Made by a program: the position numbers and the translations under genes | DNA from: an uncultured Rothia sp. | GTDB lineage: Bacteria > Actinomycetota > Actinomycetes > Actinomycetales > Micrococcaceae | DNA: 49,233 nt | Reading direction: 5' to 3' | Assembly: GCA_946222285.1 (NCBI GenBank) | Contig: CAMIIP010000011.1 | Location: forward strand, 1 to 49,233 | Notes under the pieces: model-generated | The model's database searches: none | The model's input: only the letters and a program-made list of their open reading frames with translations | What the model was told of the DNA's origin: nothing | Shown: piece by piece, positions 7,349 through 15,185 of the stretch | Layout of the letters: the number at the start of each line of letters is the position of its first letter | How positions within the stretch are numbered: the stretch's first letter is position 1

Positions 7349-8191
7349 TTATGGGGTTTTAGCGTTCTCTTCTCTGGCATATTCAGCGGCGCGATACATG
7401 CCGAGTGGCCCCTGGTCAGAGAACGCCTGCGAATAATCGTAGCGGTAAAGACGCGGTGGGCGGTGTCGAGTGCCCTCAACACGCTTACCCGTATCAATAA
7501 TTGATTTAGAGGCAGCAATCTGACGGCGAAAATTCGCAGGATCGAGCGTGCGCTCAAGAATTGCCTCGTAAACCTGGCGAAGCTGGGCTAGCGTAAACTC
7601 TTCACCCAGGAAAGAATGGGCAATACGCGAGTATTCCACCTTATTCTGTAGCCGGTAGCGGGCATATTCAATAATTTCGTTGTGGTCAAATGCGAGAACG
7701 GGAAGTTCGTCAATGGGGAACCAGCGGATGTTTTCATGCACACGAGTATGACTCACCTCCGTTGCCGGAATCGAAGCCCAGTAGACTACCGAGACAGTGC
7801 GGCTGGCAGGTTTTTCGTTTTCTGCAGGAACGGTTAGCGGACCACCGTCACGTTTGACGTGGTGGTCAGGGGTGCGCAGGACGTCGCCAAAAGCGTAGAG
7901 CTGTTCCAAATAACCGGGAACAAGACCAGTCGCACGCTTCAAGGTGGAACCTGCAGCCTGCTCTAGCGAAAGATCGCTGGGCAAAGGTCCACCAGGAAGC
8001 GCCCACTGCCCCTTATAAGGCTCACGGAGCCGACGAACCAGCGGAAGCCACAGCGAACTCTGCGACTCACCCTCTTTCTTGCGCAAAGCAAGAATCACCG
8101 TAGAAACAGCTAGTGTGACCGAACCGTTCTCCTCCGCACCGCGCTGAAGATTGGCATTTATAGATTCAGAGGGATGCTCGGGAACAGCCAT
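7349..8191 (-). CDS. NrtR-like regulator: Nudix domain plus winged helix
   Basis: A 280-aa protein with a Nudix fold (about residues 25-165) and a C-terminal winged helix (about 170-245). The winged-helix part includes EFTLAQLRQVYEAILER, LDPANFRRQI and RPPRLYRY, the pattern of NrtR, the ADP-ribose-sensing repressor of NAD metabolism. The Nudix box is degenerate: LPGGPLPSD is present, but the REUxEExGU glutamates are replaced by LKRATGL. This fits a ligand-binding regulator rather than a hydrolase. No NAD biosynthesis gene is nearby; it is co-transcribed with the nuclease-like lipoprotein. Its targets are therefore unknown here. An alternative is an uncharacterised Nudix-related regulator with another nucleotide ligand. 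Confidence 0.85.
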   Translation of the reverse strand: MAVPEHPSESINANLQRGAEENGSVTLAVSTVILALRKKEGESQSSLWLPLVRRLREPYKGQWALPGGPLPSDLSLEQAAGSTLKRATGLVPGYLEQLYAFGDVLRTPDHHVKRDGGPLTVPAENEKPASRTVSVVYWASIPATEVSHTRVHENIRWFPIDELPVLAFDHNEIIEYARYRLQNKVEYSRIAHSFLGEEFTLAQLRQVYEAILERTLDPANFRRQIAASKSIIDTGKRVEGTRHRPPRLYRYDYSQAFSDQGPLGMYRAAEYAREENAKTP

Positions 8192-8333
8192 AGATGATTT
8201 ACTTTCCGTGAGTTCAGATATTTATACGTTCCATTGTAATAAAGAAAGATAAATTTTAACCTGTGGTCAATTATGGGACAAAAGCGAACCCAGCTCACCC
8301 CAAAAACGCCCCAACGTGATCAATACTTTGGGG

Positions 8334-8403
8334 AGACTCATTCATGAGGGGACTCCGACCGCTACGCCTGGCTAGAAGTATAGATATCTTATGAATAAGC
8401 TTC
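8334..8403. repeat. Short repeat copy with TTCATGAG / CTTATGAATAAG ends
   Basis: The left edge reads CATTCATGAGG, and the right edge (8388-8400) CTTATGAATAAGC, the same right-end motif as at 18319 and 3629. The interior contains CCGACCGCTACGCC. The left boundary is approximate by a few bases. It has no coding potential and appears to belong to the same family as the 162-bp element. Confidence 0.45.
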
Positions 8404-8627
8404 GATGAGTCGCTTTACCCAGTATCTTCATCCTGCGATTTTGCTTGCTTCGTTGCGCAAACATCGCGGTCGCTCGCTAAAGAATTCTACGGCTACGCCT
8501 ATCGGCTGGCGCCGGAAATCTTCAGCTTCGGCTACGCCGATTCGGAATCAGATTTATTTCCTCGCGCGCTCGGAATCTGATCCCTCATCCCTTCGGGCTC
8601 GCTTCAGATTGATGAGTCGCTTCGCTC
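8404..8627. other. Non-coding, repeat-rich gap
   Basis: No credible gene is visible. The open frame in this stretch gives a Ser/Arg/Pro-rich product without domain features. The DNA is built of short recurring blocks: GCTACGCC appears here twice and once at 8361-8368, GATGAGTCGCTT twice, and CGGAATC twice. It looks like eroded repeat sequence. Confidence 0.5.
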
Positions 8628-8948
8628 CTAATCAATCTTCAGCTCGCCCATTTCCTCCCAGCCATCTCCCTCAATCTGGCGGGAGATAATTTTCGGGGTA
8701 GCGGTGAGGAGGGGTCGCATAGTCTCCAGCCCCTTCTTGAAGTGGTCGGAACTGACGTGCGCTTCGGCGGCGTCATCTTCAAAAGCCTCAACCAGCACAA
8801 ACTCATTGGAGTCCTCTACCGAACGTGACCACTCGAACCATTTGTTGCCCGGCTCCGCACGGGTAGCTTCGGTAAACTCGCGAGTTTTCTCAATAAAATT
8901 CTCAGTCTCGCTAGGCTTTACCTGATATTTAACGACAATAAAAATCAC
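8628..8948 (-). CDS. ABM-domain (antibiotic biosynthesis monooxygenase-like) protein
   Basis: A 106-aa single-domain protein with the ferredoxin-like dimeric alpha/beta-barrel pattern. It begins VIFIVVKYQVKPSE, followed by a long helix (ENFIEKTREFTEATRAEPG), KWFEWSRSVEDSNEFVLVEA, then HFKKGLETMRPLL. This matches the YgiN/ABM family, which includes quinol monooxygenases. The chosen start is the GTG at 8946-8948 because AAGGAG lies seven bases upstream. The longer frame to 8981 has no ribosome binding site. It diverges from the SRPBCC-selO unit. A role in quinol or heme-like chemistry is a family-level guess. Confidence 0.85.
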   Translation of the reverse strand: MIFIVVKYQVKPSETENFIEKTREFTEATRAEPGNKWFEWSRSVEDSNEFVLVEAFEDDAAEAHVSSDHFKKGLETMRPLLTATPKIISRQIEGDGWEEMGELKID

Positions 8949-9035
8949 GAAAATTCTCCTTATTATTAATAAACAGTCCACTTATATTGTGGCTATGAAT
9001 CCGGTGATGGTCAACGTACCGATAGACTCGAACCT

Positions 9036-9524
9036 ATGACCGAACCTCTTGTGAAATTTATTGATATTGACCCTAACGTCATCGCTGCCGAGACCACCTT
9101 ACGCGCCTCCTCAGCTGATGTGTACGCCCTGGTTGCTAACCCCGCACGCCATGCTGAATTAGACGGCGGCACTACCGTTCGTGGACTGCATGAGGGCGAA
9201 GATGCCGAGATGAAAGAAGGCGATACGTTCAGTCAAAACATGGTCATGGGTATTCCCTATACCCTGCCTATGAAGGTCACTCGCGCCGAAAAAAACTCCG
9301 CCGTGACCTGGCTACACCCGGGTAAACACACTTGGTCTTGGGACATCATCGATAACGAGGACGGTACCGTAACCGTGCGCGAAACCTTTGATGCTCGCGG
9401 CTCCGTTATTGCCGGCTTACCCGTGTATAAGATCTACCATCTAGTGGGATCCTTCAAAACCAACCGCAAAAATATTGCACTGACGCTTGCCAACCTCCAC
9501 CGCATTTTTGCCGCGCAAAACTAA
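9036..9524 (+). CDS. SRPBCC (START-like) family protein
   Basis: A 162-aa protein with the polyketide-cyclase/dehydrase type START fold. It has an N-terminal strand and helix IAAETTLRASSADVYALVAN (residues ~16-35), central strands such as MKVTRAEKNSAVTWLHPGK, and a long C-terminal helix TNRKNIALTLANLHRIF. Such proteins bind hydrophobic ligands in a cavity, and no catalytic motif can be assigned. selO starts eight bases after the stop, so the two are co-transcribed. No clear Shine-Dalgarno precedes the ATG. Confidence 0.85.
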   Translation: MTEPLVKFIDIDPNVIAAETTLRASSADVYALVANPARHAELDGGTTVRGLHEGEDAEMKEGDTFSQNMVMGIPYTLPMKVTRAEKNSAVTWLHPGKHTWSWDIIDNEDGTVTVRETFDARGSVIAGLPVYKIYHLVGSFKTNRKNIALTLANLHRIFAAQN

Positions 9525-9531
9525 AGATTGC

Positions 9532-10995
9532 ATGAAACTAGAACACACCTATGCCGAAACCTTTCCGGGTCTCGCCAAAACTGCAACGCCGTTCATTCCT
9601 CTAGAATCTAAAGTCTCCTGGGTCAATGAACCTCTAGCGCAAGAGCTGGGACTGGATGCTACCTGGCTGGCAACTTCCGACGGCTTGAACTGGCTGACCG
9701 GCGCTGCAGGAGACTCCGTCCCAACCTTCGCGCTCGCCTACTCAGGCTTTCAATTCGGCAACCTTTCGCCCTTACTGGGCGATGGACGCGCGCACCTGGT
9801 GGGGGAGCTTGCCAAAGCCGACGACGAGAATAAGAGGGTCGATCTTCACCTCAAAGGAAGCGGACTCACCCCCTTCTCTCGGCCTGGCGCCGACGGTAAA
9901 GCTCCGCTATCCGCCGTCTGGCGAGAAGCTGTCATGGGTGAGTTTTTTGCCGCTCTAGATGTGCCAACGAGTCGAGTGCTTGCCATTATTGAAACGGGGG
10001 AGAAGGTTCAACGTCGCGACCCTGTCCCTGAGCCTGCAGGAATTCTGGTGCGGGTTGCCGCCAGCCATCTGCGGGTAGGGACCTTTCAATTTGCGCAGAT
10101 GAACCTGGGCGAAGACGAGCGCGACAAACTGGTTAATTATGCTTTAGGGCGCCACTATCCGCAGGTTTATTCAAACCTGCATCAGACCGAAAAATCTGCC
10201 GCCCTTGAATTGTTCCGAGCGGTTGCCGATCAGCAGGCGGATTTGCTGGCTCAGTGGATGGGTCTCGGGTTCGTTCACGGTGTGCTCAATACCGATAATG
10301 TGACGATTTCTGGTGAATCCATTGATTTTGGCCCCTGTGCTTTTATCGATGAATTTCGTTTCGAGGCTGTTTTTAGCTCTATTGATAGACAAGGGCGCTA
10401 TAGCTTTCGTAATCAACCGAGCATTACTCAGTGGAACCTGGCACGCTTTGCCGAATCACTCATCGATTTGATGGGCAAGGACCCTAACCTCGCCGTCGAA
10501 CAAGCGGGCGAGATTTTGACCGACTTTGAAGAGCGGTTCCAGAGGCGCTGGGTGGAGGTCTTTGCGGCGAAACTCGGTGTAGGGATTGAGGGAGTGGAAG
10601 ATTCCGTGGTAGAGACTCTTCGAGCATTTATTGGGCGAACCTTGAATATGCTAGAGCGTGAGTCTCTTGATTTTACGGGTTTCTTCCGGGCTTTGACTGA
10701 CTCTCGGCGGGGTGAAATTGACGCCGAATGGTTGCGTGACCTAGAAGAACTTCGCCTTCGTGCTGGTACAGAGGCGGATGTGTCTCAGCGACTTATGGAG
10801 GGCACTAACCCGGTGTATATTCCGCGTAATTTCAGGGTGGACAACGCTTTAGGGGAAATGGCTCGGGGCAATGAAGAGCCTCTTCACCGACTACTGCGTG
10901 CGATTAGAAACCCCTTACAGAGGCAGGATGGTTTGGAAGAACTTGAGGAGGTTCCGGCTAGTTCGAGGCCTTTTGTGAGTTATTGCGGAACTTAA
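9532..10995 (+). CDS. selO: SelO/YdiU family protein AMPylase
   Basis: A 487-aa pseudokinase-fold protein of the SelO family, which transfers AMP from ATP to Ser/Thr/Tyr of target proteins in redox homeostasis. Family motifs are clear: YSGFQFGNLSPLLGDGRAHL, HLKGSGLTPFSRPGADGKAP, SHLRVGTFQFA and FVHGVLNTDNVTI. The active-site set by alignment is D255, N256 and the DFG-like D265. The C-terminus ends YCGT, the usual bacterial Cys-Gly version of the eukaryotic Sec-Gly. The length is that of full SelO. The start is the ATG at 9532. A longer frame from 9487 would overlap the upstream gene and lacks homology. It forms an operon with the SRPBCC gene. Confidence 0.95.
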   Translation: MKLEHTYAETFPGLAKTATPFIPLESKVSWVNEPLAQELGLDATWLATSDGLNWLTGAAGDSVPTFALAYSGFQFGNLSPLLGDGRAHLVGELAKADDENKRVDLHLKGSGLTPFSRPGADGKAPLSAVWREAVMGEFFAALDVPTSRVLAIIETGEKVQRRDPVPEPAGILVRVAASHLRVGTFQFAQMNLGEDERDKLVNYALGRHYPQVYSNLHQTEKSAALELFRAVADQQADLLAQWMGLGFVHGVLNTDNVTISGESIDFGPCAFIDEFRFEAVFSSIDRQGRYSFRNQPSITQWNLARFAESLIDLMGKDPNLAVEQAGEILTDFEERFQRRWVEVFAAKLGVGIEGVEDSVVETLRAFIGRTLNMLERESLDFTGFFRALTDSRRGEIDAEWLRDLEELRLRAGTEADVSQRLMEGTNPVYIPRNFRVDNALGEMARGNEEPLHRLLRAIRNPLQRQDGLEELEEVPASSRPFVSYCGT

Positions 10996-11045
10996 AATTT
11001 GTTTTTATGCAGAGGAGGGTAGATATTTTATGTGTTTATATGCAA

Positions 11046-11079
11046 AACTATGAGTTAGTATTTATATTTATCCATAGTT
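11046..11079. promoter_or_regulatory. AT-rich promoter region with an AACTATG/CATAGTT pair
   Basis: Seven-base inverted arms (11046-11052, 11073-11079) flank a TATTTATATTTAT stretch 20 bp before the permease ATG. This could be promoter plus operator. It is a weak inference from composition. Confidence 0.25.
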
Positions 11080-11098
11080 ATCTCATGAAAGTCGCCGC

Positions 11099-12558
11099 AT
11101 GAAAACTACAGCTCCGGCCCCCAGCCAGTCGATGAAAAACTGGAACGCGGTCTTTCAAACCGACACCTACAGCTCATAGCCATCGGTGGAGCCATCGGAA
11201 CCGGACTCTTCTTTGGTTCCGGCAATCTCATCAGCTTGGTGGGGCCATCAGTCATCTTTGTCTACATGATTATTGGCTTCATGCTCTTCTTCGTCATGAG
11301 AGCGCTGGGGGAGCTACTACTTTCCAACCTGAACTACAAAACATTTGGCGATGTTGCTAAACACAATATTGGCCCCTGGGCAGGGTTCTTTGTCTCCTGG
11401 AATTACTGGTTCTCCTGGGTCATCGCTTGCGTAGCCGATCTGGTAGCTATCACCGCCTACATGCAGTACTTCAACCCCGGCGTCCCTATCTGGCTCCCCT
11501 CAGCCATTACCGCAACGGCTCTGCTTATTCTGAACCTGCAACCGGTCAAGGCTTTCGGGGAAACCGAATTCTGGTTCGCTATCATCAAAATCGTGGCGAT
11601 TTTAGCGCTGATTGTTGTTGGACTTGTGCTGATTTTTACCGGATTCGAAAACCCCGCAGGAGAACAAGCTAAAGTATCTAACCTCTGGAGCTACGGCGGA
11701 TTCTTTCCTACCGGTCTTTCCGGCTTTATTCTGGGCTTCCAAATGGGAATTTTTGCCTTCATCGGCGTGGAACTTGTAGGTACCACCGCCGCTGAAACAC
11801 AGAATCCCCATAAAAACCTGCCCAAAGCGATTAACTCCATCGTGGCAAGAATCCTGATTTTCTACGTAGGTGCGCTCATCGTGATTATGATGGTGACACC
11901 ATGGGTAGACATTAACCCCGAGCAAAGCCCCTTCACCTCTATGTTCGGAATGGCAGGGTTCACCGGTGCTGCCTTCGTGGTGAACCTGGTGGTACTTTTG
12001 TCAGCAGCATCCAGCGCAAACTCGGGGCTGTACTCGGCAAGCCGTATGGTTTACTCTCTGGGGCTAGATCGGCACGCGCCTCACTGGCTTACCCGTAAAA
12101 GCGGTAGGGGAGTGCCACGCAATGCTGTATTTTTCACTGCTGTTTTTACCTTCACCGCCATTCCTCTCTTGCTGGCAGGAGATACGCTACTTTCAGCTTT
12201 CACCATTATCTCCTCAGTCTGCTCCACCTGCATTTTGTTCACCTGGGGAAGCATCGTGGTGAGCTACATCAGATACCGCAAGCGCTCCCCTGAACAGCAC
12301 CATGCCTCGCAGTTCAAAATGCCTTTTTCGAAGGTGGCACCCTGGTGTGTTCTCGCCTTCTTTGCTTTTATCGCTTTTGCGCTAGCTATGGGGGAGGATA
12401 CTCGAGTTGCTCTGATTCTCACCCCCATCTGGTTCATCATCTTAGGAATTCTCTGGAAGGTCACTAAGTCAAGGCTTCAGCGAGAGAACCTGCCGCTGAC
12501 CGGGGCTATCGAGGTACAGTCTCCCGAGGAGATCGCACGGAACTTCCGCGAGAAATAA
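11099..12558 (+). pseudogene. CycA-like amino acid permease (D-Ala/D-Ser/Gly type), frameshifted near the 5' end
   Basis: An APC/AAT-family permease with about 12 helices. The body matches CycA closely: RALGELLLSNLNYKTFGD, GPWAGFFVSWNYWFSWV, ELVGTTAAETQNPHKNLP, SAASSANSGLYSASRM. The ATG at 11099 opens a frame that stops after ~27 codons. The frame carrying LERGLSNRHLQLIAIGGAIG (helix 1) has no start codon upstream. One extra C in the C5 run at 11118-11122 joins them as MKTTAPAPQPVDEKLERG, a normal AAT N-terminus. As written, translation could only begin at an internal TTG (11236), losing helix 1. It is either a real 1-bp deletion or a sequence error. It would import D-alanine, D-serine or glycine (family knowledge). 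Confidence 0.8.
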
Positions 12559-12680
12559 GCCTCGTTGTCTTTCCTCACCATCGAATGCAGCATAACGATT
12601 AGGTTGGTAGTGTTAAACGGTCTCCCACCTTTTATTTCGTGGGCCATTTCTATGTGAAAACGAAAGTCGAAGCATAACCT

Positions 12681-14222
12681 GTGAAAACAGCACCCATCCA
12701 GATTGTTCGTCCCGCAGAGAACCAATCTTCCATCACCAAAGGTCGCCGGTGGAGCGCGCTGATCGTTCTGATGCTACCCGTACTTCTCGTCTCGGTAGAC
12801 AACACCGTTCTTTCCTTTGCCGTACCTTCTATTGCGCGTGCATTGGAACCTACAGGTACCCAGCAGCTATGGATTATTGATAGCTACTCGCTGGTTCTAG
12901 CCGGACTATTGGTTCCCATGGGTAGCCTGGGGGATCGTATTGGTCGCAAGAAACTCCTGCTTATCGGTAGCACCGGTTTCGCAGTGATTTCCGTATTGGC
13001 GGCCTTCGCACCGTCGGCAGGGTGGTTGATTGCTGCTCGCGCGGTTTTGGGTTTCTTTGGTGCCATGCTGATGCCCTCGACCCTCTCACTGATTCGTAAC
13101 ATCTTTATTAATCCCAATGAACGCCGCACAGCTATTGCTGTCTGGGCGGCAATGTTCTCCGGCGGTGCCGCGCTTGGCCCGATTGTGGGCGGTTTTCTTT
13201 TGGAACACTTCGACTGGGGTTCGGTCTTTTTGATGTCTGTTCCCGTACTCGTGCCCTTCCTCATTTGCGCGCCGTTCCTGATTCCTGAGTCCAAAGATCC
13301 CAATCCCGGTCCAGTTGATGTGGTGTCGATTCTGCTGGTTATGGCGGCTATGACTCCCACCGTCTTTGCTATTAAGCACTTCGCTGAGATAGGTATGGAT
13401 CTTATTGGTCCTCTTGCACTCATCATCGGCGCGGTATGCATGTGGTTGTTCGTGCGCCGTCAGCTTCGCCGGTCTATTCCTATGCTGGATGTTATTCTCT
13501 TCCGCAATAAAGTTTTCACCGGCGCGATTCTTGCCAATTTGTTGAATATTCTCTCAATGACTGGCTTTATTTTCTTTGTCTCCCAGCACCTTCAATTGGT
13601 GAGCGGATTGACTCCTATGGAAGCGGGCATTTTCCTCATTCCCGGTCTGGCTCTTACCATCGTGGCAGGATTGCTGATTGTACGTGTGGTGCGCCGGGTT
13701 CACCCGGCGGTTATTATCGCGGTTGCTCTGCTGATCAATGGCGTGGGCTACCTGATCGTGGCGCTGACCGATAACGCCGCAACCAACGCTGGGCTCATGA
13801 TTGCCTTTATTCTTTTGGGAGCTGGTGTGGGAGCGGGTGAGACCATCTCAAATGACCTCATGCTTTCCTCTGTTCCCGCTGAGAAAGCGGGGGCGGCGTC
13901 GGCGATTTCTGAGACCTCTTACGAAGTAGGTGCTGTTTTGGGCACCGCCGTTTTGGGCGGTATTCTCACTGCTGTTTACCGCCTGAATGTGGATATTCCG
14001 GCGGAGCTGAACGAGGCACAGGCGGTATCCGCTCATGAAACGCTGGGCGGTGCCAGTCAGGTGGCACAACAGGTTGGCGGGGATGCTGGTGCTCAATTGC
14101 TGAATTCGGCTCAGCATGCCTTTGATTCTGGTGTTGTCTGGACGTCGGCGATTTCTGTGGTGATTATGGTGGTCGCGGCGCTTCAAACCTATGTGATGGT
14201 TCGCGGCGCGAAGACCGAATAA
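12681..14222 (+). CDS. MFS multidrug exporter, DHA2 (14-helix) family
   Basis: A 513-aa proton-driven exporter of the QacA/SmvA-like DHA2 branch. Helix 1 has the VSVDNTVLSFAVPSIARAL motif. DSYSLVLAGLLVPMGSLGDR leads into motif A GDRIGRKKLLL, and motif C-like GAALGPIVGGFLLE follows. The late ETSYEVGAVLGTAVLGG is typical of the C-terminal half. The length fits 14 helices. The start is GTG with little visible ribosome binding site. It is followed by a terminator. Substrates are probably cationic or lipophilic toxicants, but specificity cannot be read from sequence. A related but broken exporter lies at 18.5-20 kb. Confidence 0.92.
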   Translation: MKTAPIQIVRPAENQSSITKGRRWSALIVLMLPVLLVSVDNTVLSFAVPSIARALEPTGTQQLWIIDSYSLVLAGLLVPMGSLGDRIGRKKLLLIGSTGFAVISVLAAFAPSAGWLIAARAVLGFFGAMLMPSTLSLIRNIFINPNERRTAIAVWAAMFSGGAALGPIVGGFLLEHFDWGSVFLMSVPVLVPFLICAPFLIPESKDPNPGPVDVVSILLVMAAMTPTVFAIKHFAEIGMDLIGPLALIIGAVCMWLFVRRQLRRSIPMLDVILFRNKVFTGAILANLLNILSMTGFIFFVSQHLQLVSGLTPMEAGIFLIPGLALTIVAGLLIVRVVRRVHPAVIIAVALLINGVGYLIVALTDNAATNAGLMIAFILLGAGVGAGETISNDLMLSSVPAEKAGAASAISETSYEVGAVLGTAVLGGILTAVYRLNVDIPAELNEAQAVSAHETLGGASQVAQQVGGDAGAQLLNSAQHAFDSGVVWTSAISVVIMVVAALQTYVMVRGAKTE

Positions 14223-14242
14223 GGCTGATCGTTACGGAGTGT

Positions 14243-14288
14243 CCACCCGCTACCTGAAGAATGGTAGCGGGTGGGTGGCTGTCTCTTT
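14243..14288 (+). terminator. Terminator after the DHA2 exporter gene
   Basis: The perfect 12-bp arms CCACCCGCTACC (14243-14254) and GGTAGCGGGTGG (14263-14274) have an eight-base loop. A T-rich stretch (GTCTCTTTT) follows, though not immediately. Confidence 0.65.
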
Positions 14289-14323
14289 TAAGAAAAAATT
14301 GATACGGAGCATATTGAAGAGAA

Positions 14324-14345
14324 ATTACTTGATTCATCAAGTAAT
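14324..14345. promoter_or_regulatory. Perfect 22-bp palindrome ahead of the DODA gene (candidate MarR operator)
   Basis: Nine-base arms ATTACTTGA and TCAAGTAAT flank TTCA and end eight bases before the ATG. A bound dimer would block both transcription and ribosome access. The size, symmetry and position are typical of MarR-family sites. The half-site CTTGATT and the AAGTAAT end recur at 875-895 ahead of doxX, next to a MarR gene. Confidence 0.6.
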
Positions 14346-14353
14346 CTTGAGAT

Positions 14354-15169
14354 ATGACAACAAGCGCACCCTCCTCGCAGAGCCAAAAATCCTCCGACCA
14401 AATCCCCGTAGCCTACCTCAGCCACGGCGCGCCCCCGCTCGCCGATGACACCACCTGGACGGCAGAACTCGCCCAGTGGGGGCGCAGCATGCCCAAACCC
14501 AAGCAAATCCTGATGATCTCCGCACACTGGGAAAACGCACCCATCACCGTATCTTCAACCCAGGGCGCACCCCTGGTCTATGACTTCTGGGGCTTCCCTC
14601 AAAAGTACTACGATGTGACTTATGATGCGCCCGTAGCCCCCGAACTAGCCCAGTCTGTAGCCGGCCTACTCTCGACGGCGGATACTCCCGTTTACCAGGA
14701 TCAGTTACGCGGGCTGGACCACGGCGCTTATGTTCCCCTGGTAGAAATGTACCCCGATGCCGATATCCCCGTACTACAGATGTCCCTTCCTACCCTTGAC
14801 CCTGTGCAACTCTTTGACATGGGTCGTAAGCTAGCGCCCCTGCGTGATGAGGGAACTTTGATCGTAGGGTCGGGCTTTACCACCCACAACATGTCCTGGG
14901 TGAACAACGAGGGCTACGTGCCCGCTGCGTCCTCTGAATTTGACCACTGGGCTAGCGAGGCCGTGGCAAGCGGCGATCTTGATTCGCTCTTTGACTTCGC
15001 CACTAAGGCACCCGCCGCCCAGGAGGCACACCCCCGCACCGAACACTGGGCACCGCTTTACGTTGCCCTGGGTGCTGCTAACCCCGACGGTGCTTTCTCA
15101 TCAGCTACCAAGACCGCTATTGACGGTTTCTGGCTGGGAATGAGTAAGCGTAGCTGGCAGCTCGACTAA
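14354..15169 (+). CDS. DODA-type extradiol aromatic-ring-opening dioxygenase (LigB family)
   Basis: A 271-aa class III extradiol dioxygenase of the 4,5-DOPA dioxygenase/YgiD group. It opens catechol-type rings using a non-heme metal (Fe or Zn). Conserved histidines occur as H24 (LSHGAPPL), H58 (ISAHWE), H123 (LDHGAYVPL), H178 (TTHNM) and H231 (EHWAPLYVALG). In this family they provide the metal and acid/base set. The length is normal. The ATG follows a perfect palindrome at eight bases with only a weak ribosome binding site. In other bacteria such genes belong to quinone/catechol stress regulons under MarR control. The convergent M13 peptidase gene ends 16 bp away. Confidence 0.92.
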   Translation: MTTSAPSSQSQKSSDQIPVAYLSHGAPPLADDTTWTAELAQWGRSMPKPKQILMISAHWENAPITVSSTQGAPLVYDFWGFPQKYYDVTYDAPVAPELAQSVAGLLSTADTPVYQDQLRGLDHGAYVPLVEMYPDADIPVLQMSLPTLDPVQLFDMGRKLAPLRDEGTLIVGSGFTTHNMSWVNNEGYVPAASSEFDHWASEAVASGDLDSLFDFATKAPAAQEAHPRTEHWAPLYVALGAANPDGAFSSATKTAIDGFWLGMSKRSWQLD

Positions 15170-15185
15170 ACACGCGCAGACTAAA

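Noticed and set aside
8405..8689. 94-aa open frame on the plus strand
   Set aside because: Ser/Arg/Pro-rich translation of short repeated DNA blocks, with no ribosome site or domain, and it runs into the ABM gene on the other strand.
9020..9034. tRNA-like string GACTCGAACC
   Set aside because: No acceptor stem, anticodon arm or D-arm can be drawn around it, and it is the leader of the SRPBCC gene.
11236..11238. TTG at 11236 as the natural start of the CycA-like permease
   Set aside because: It would delete the conserved first helix, which is encoded just upstream in the same frame; a 1-bp lesion in the C5 run explains the missing start better.
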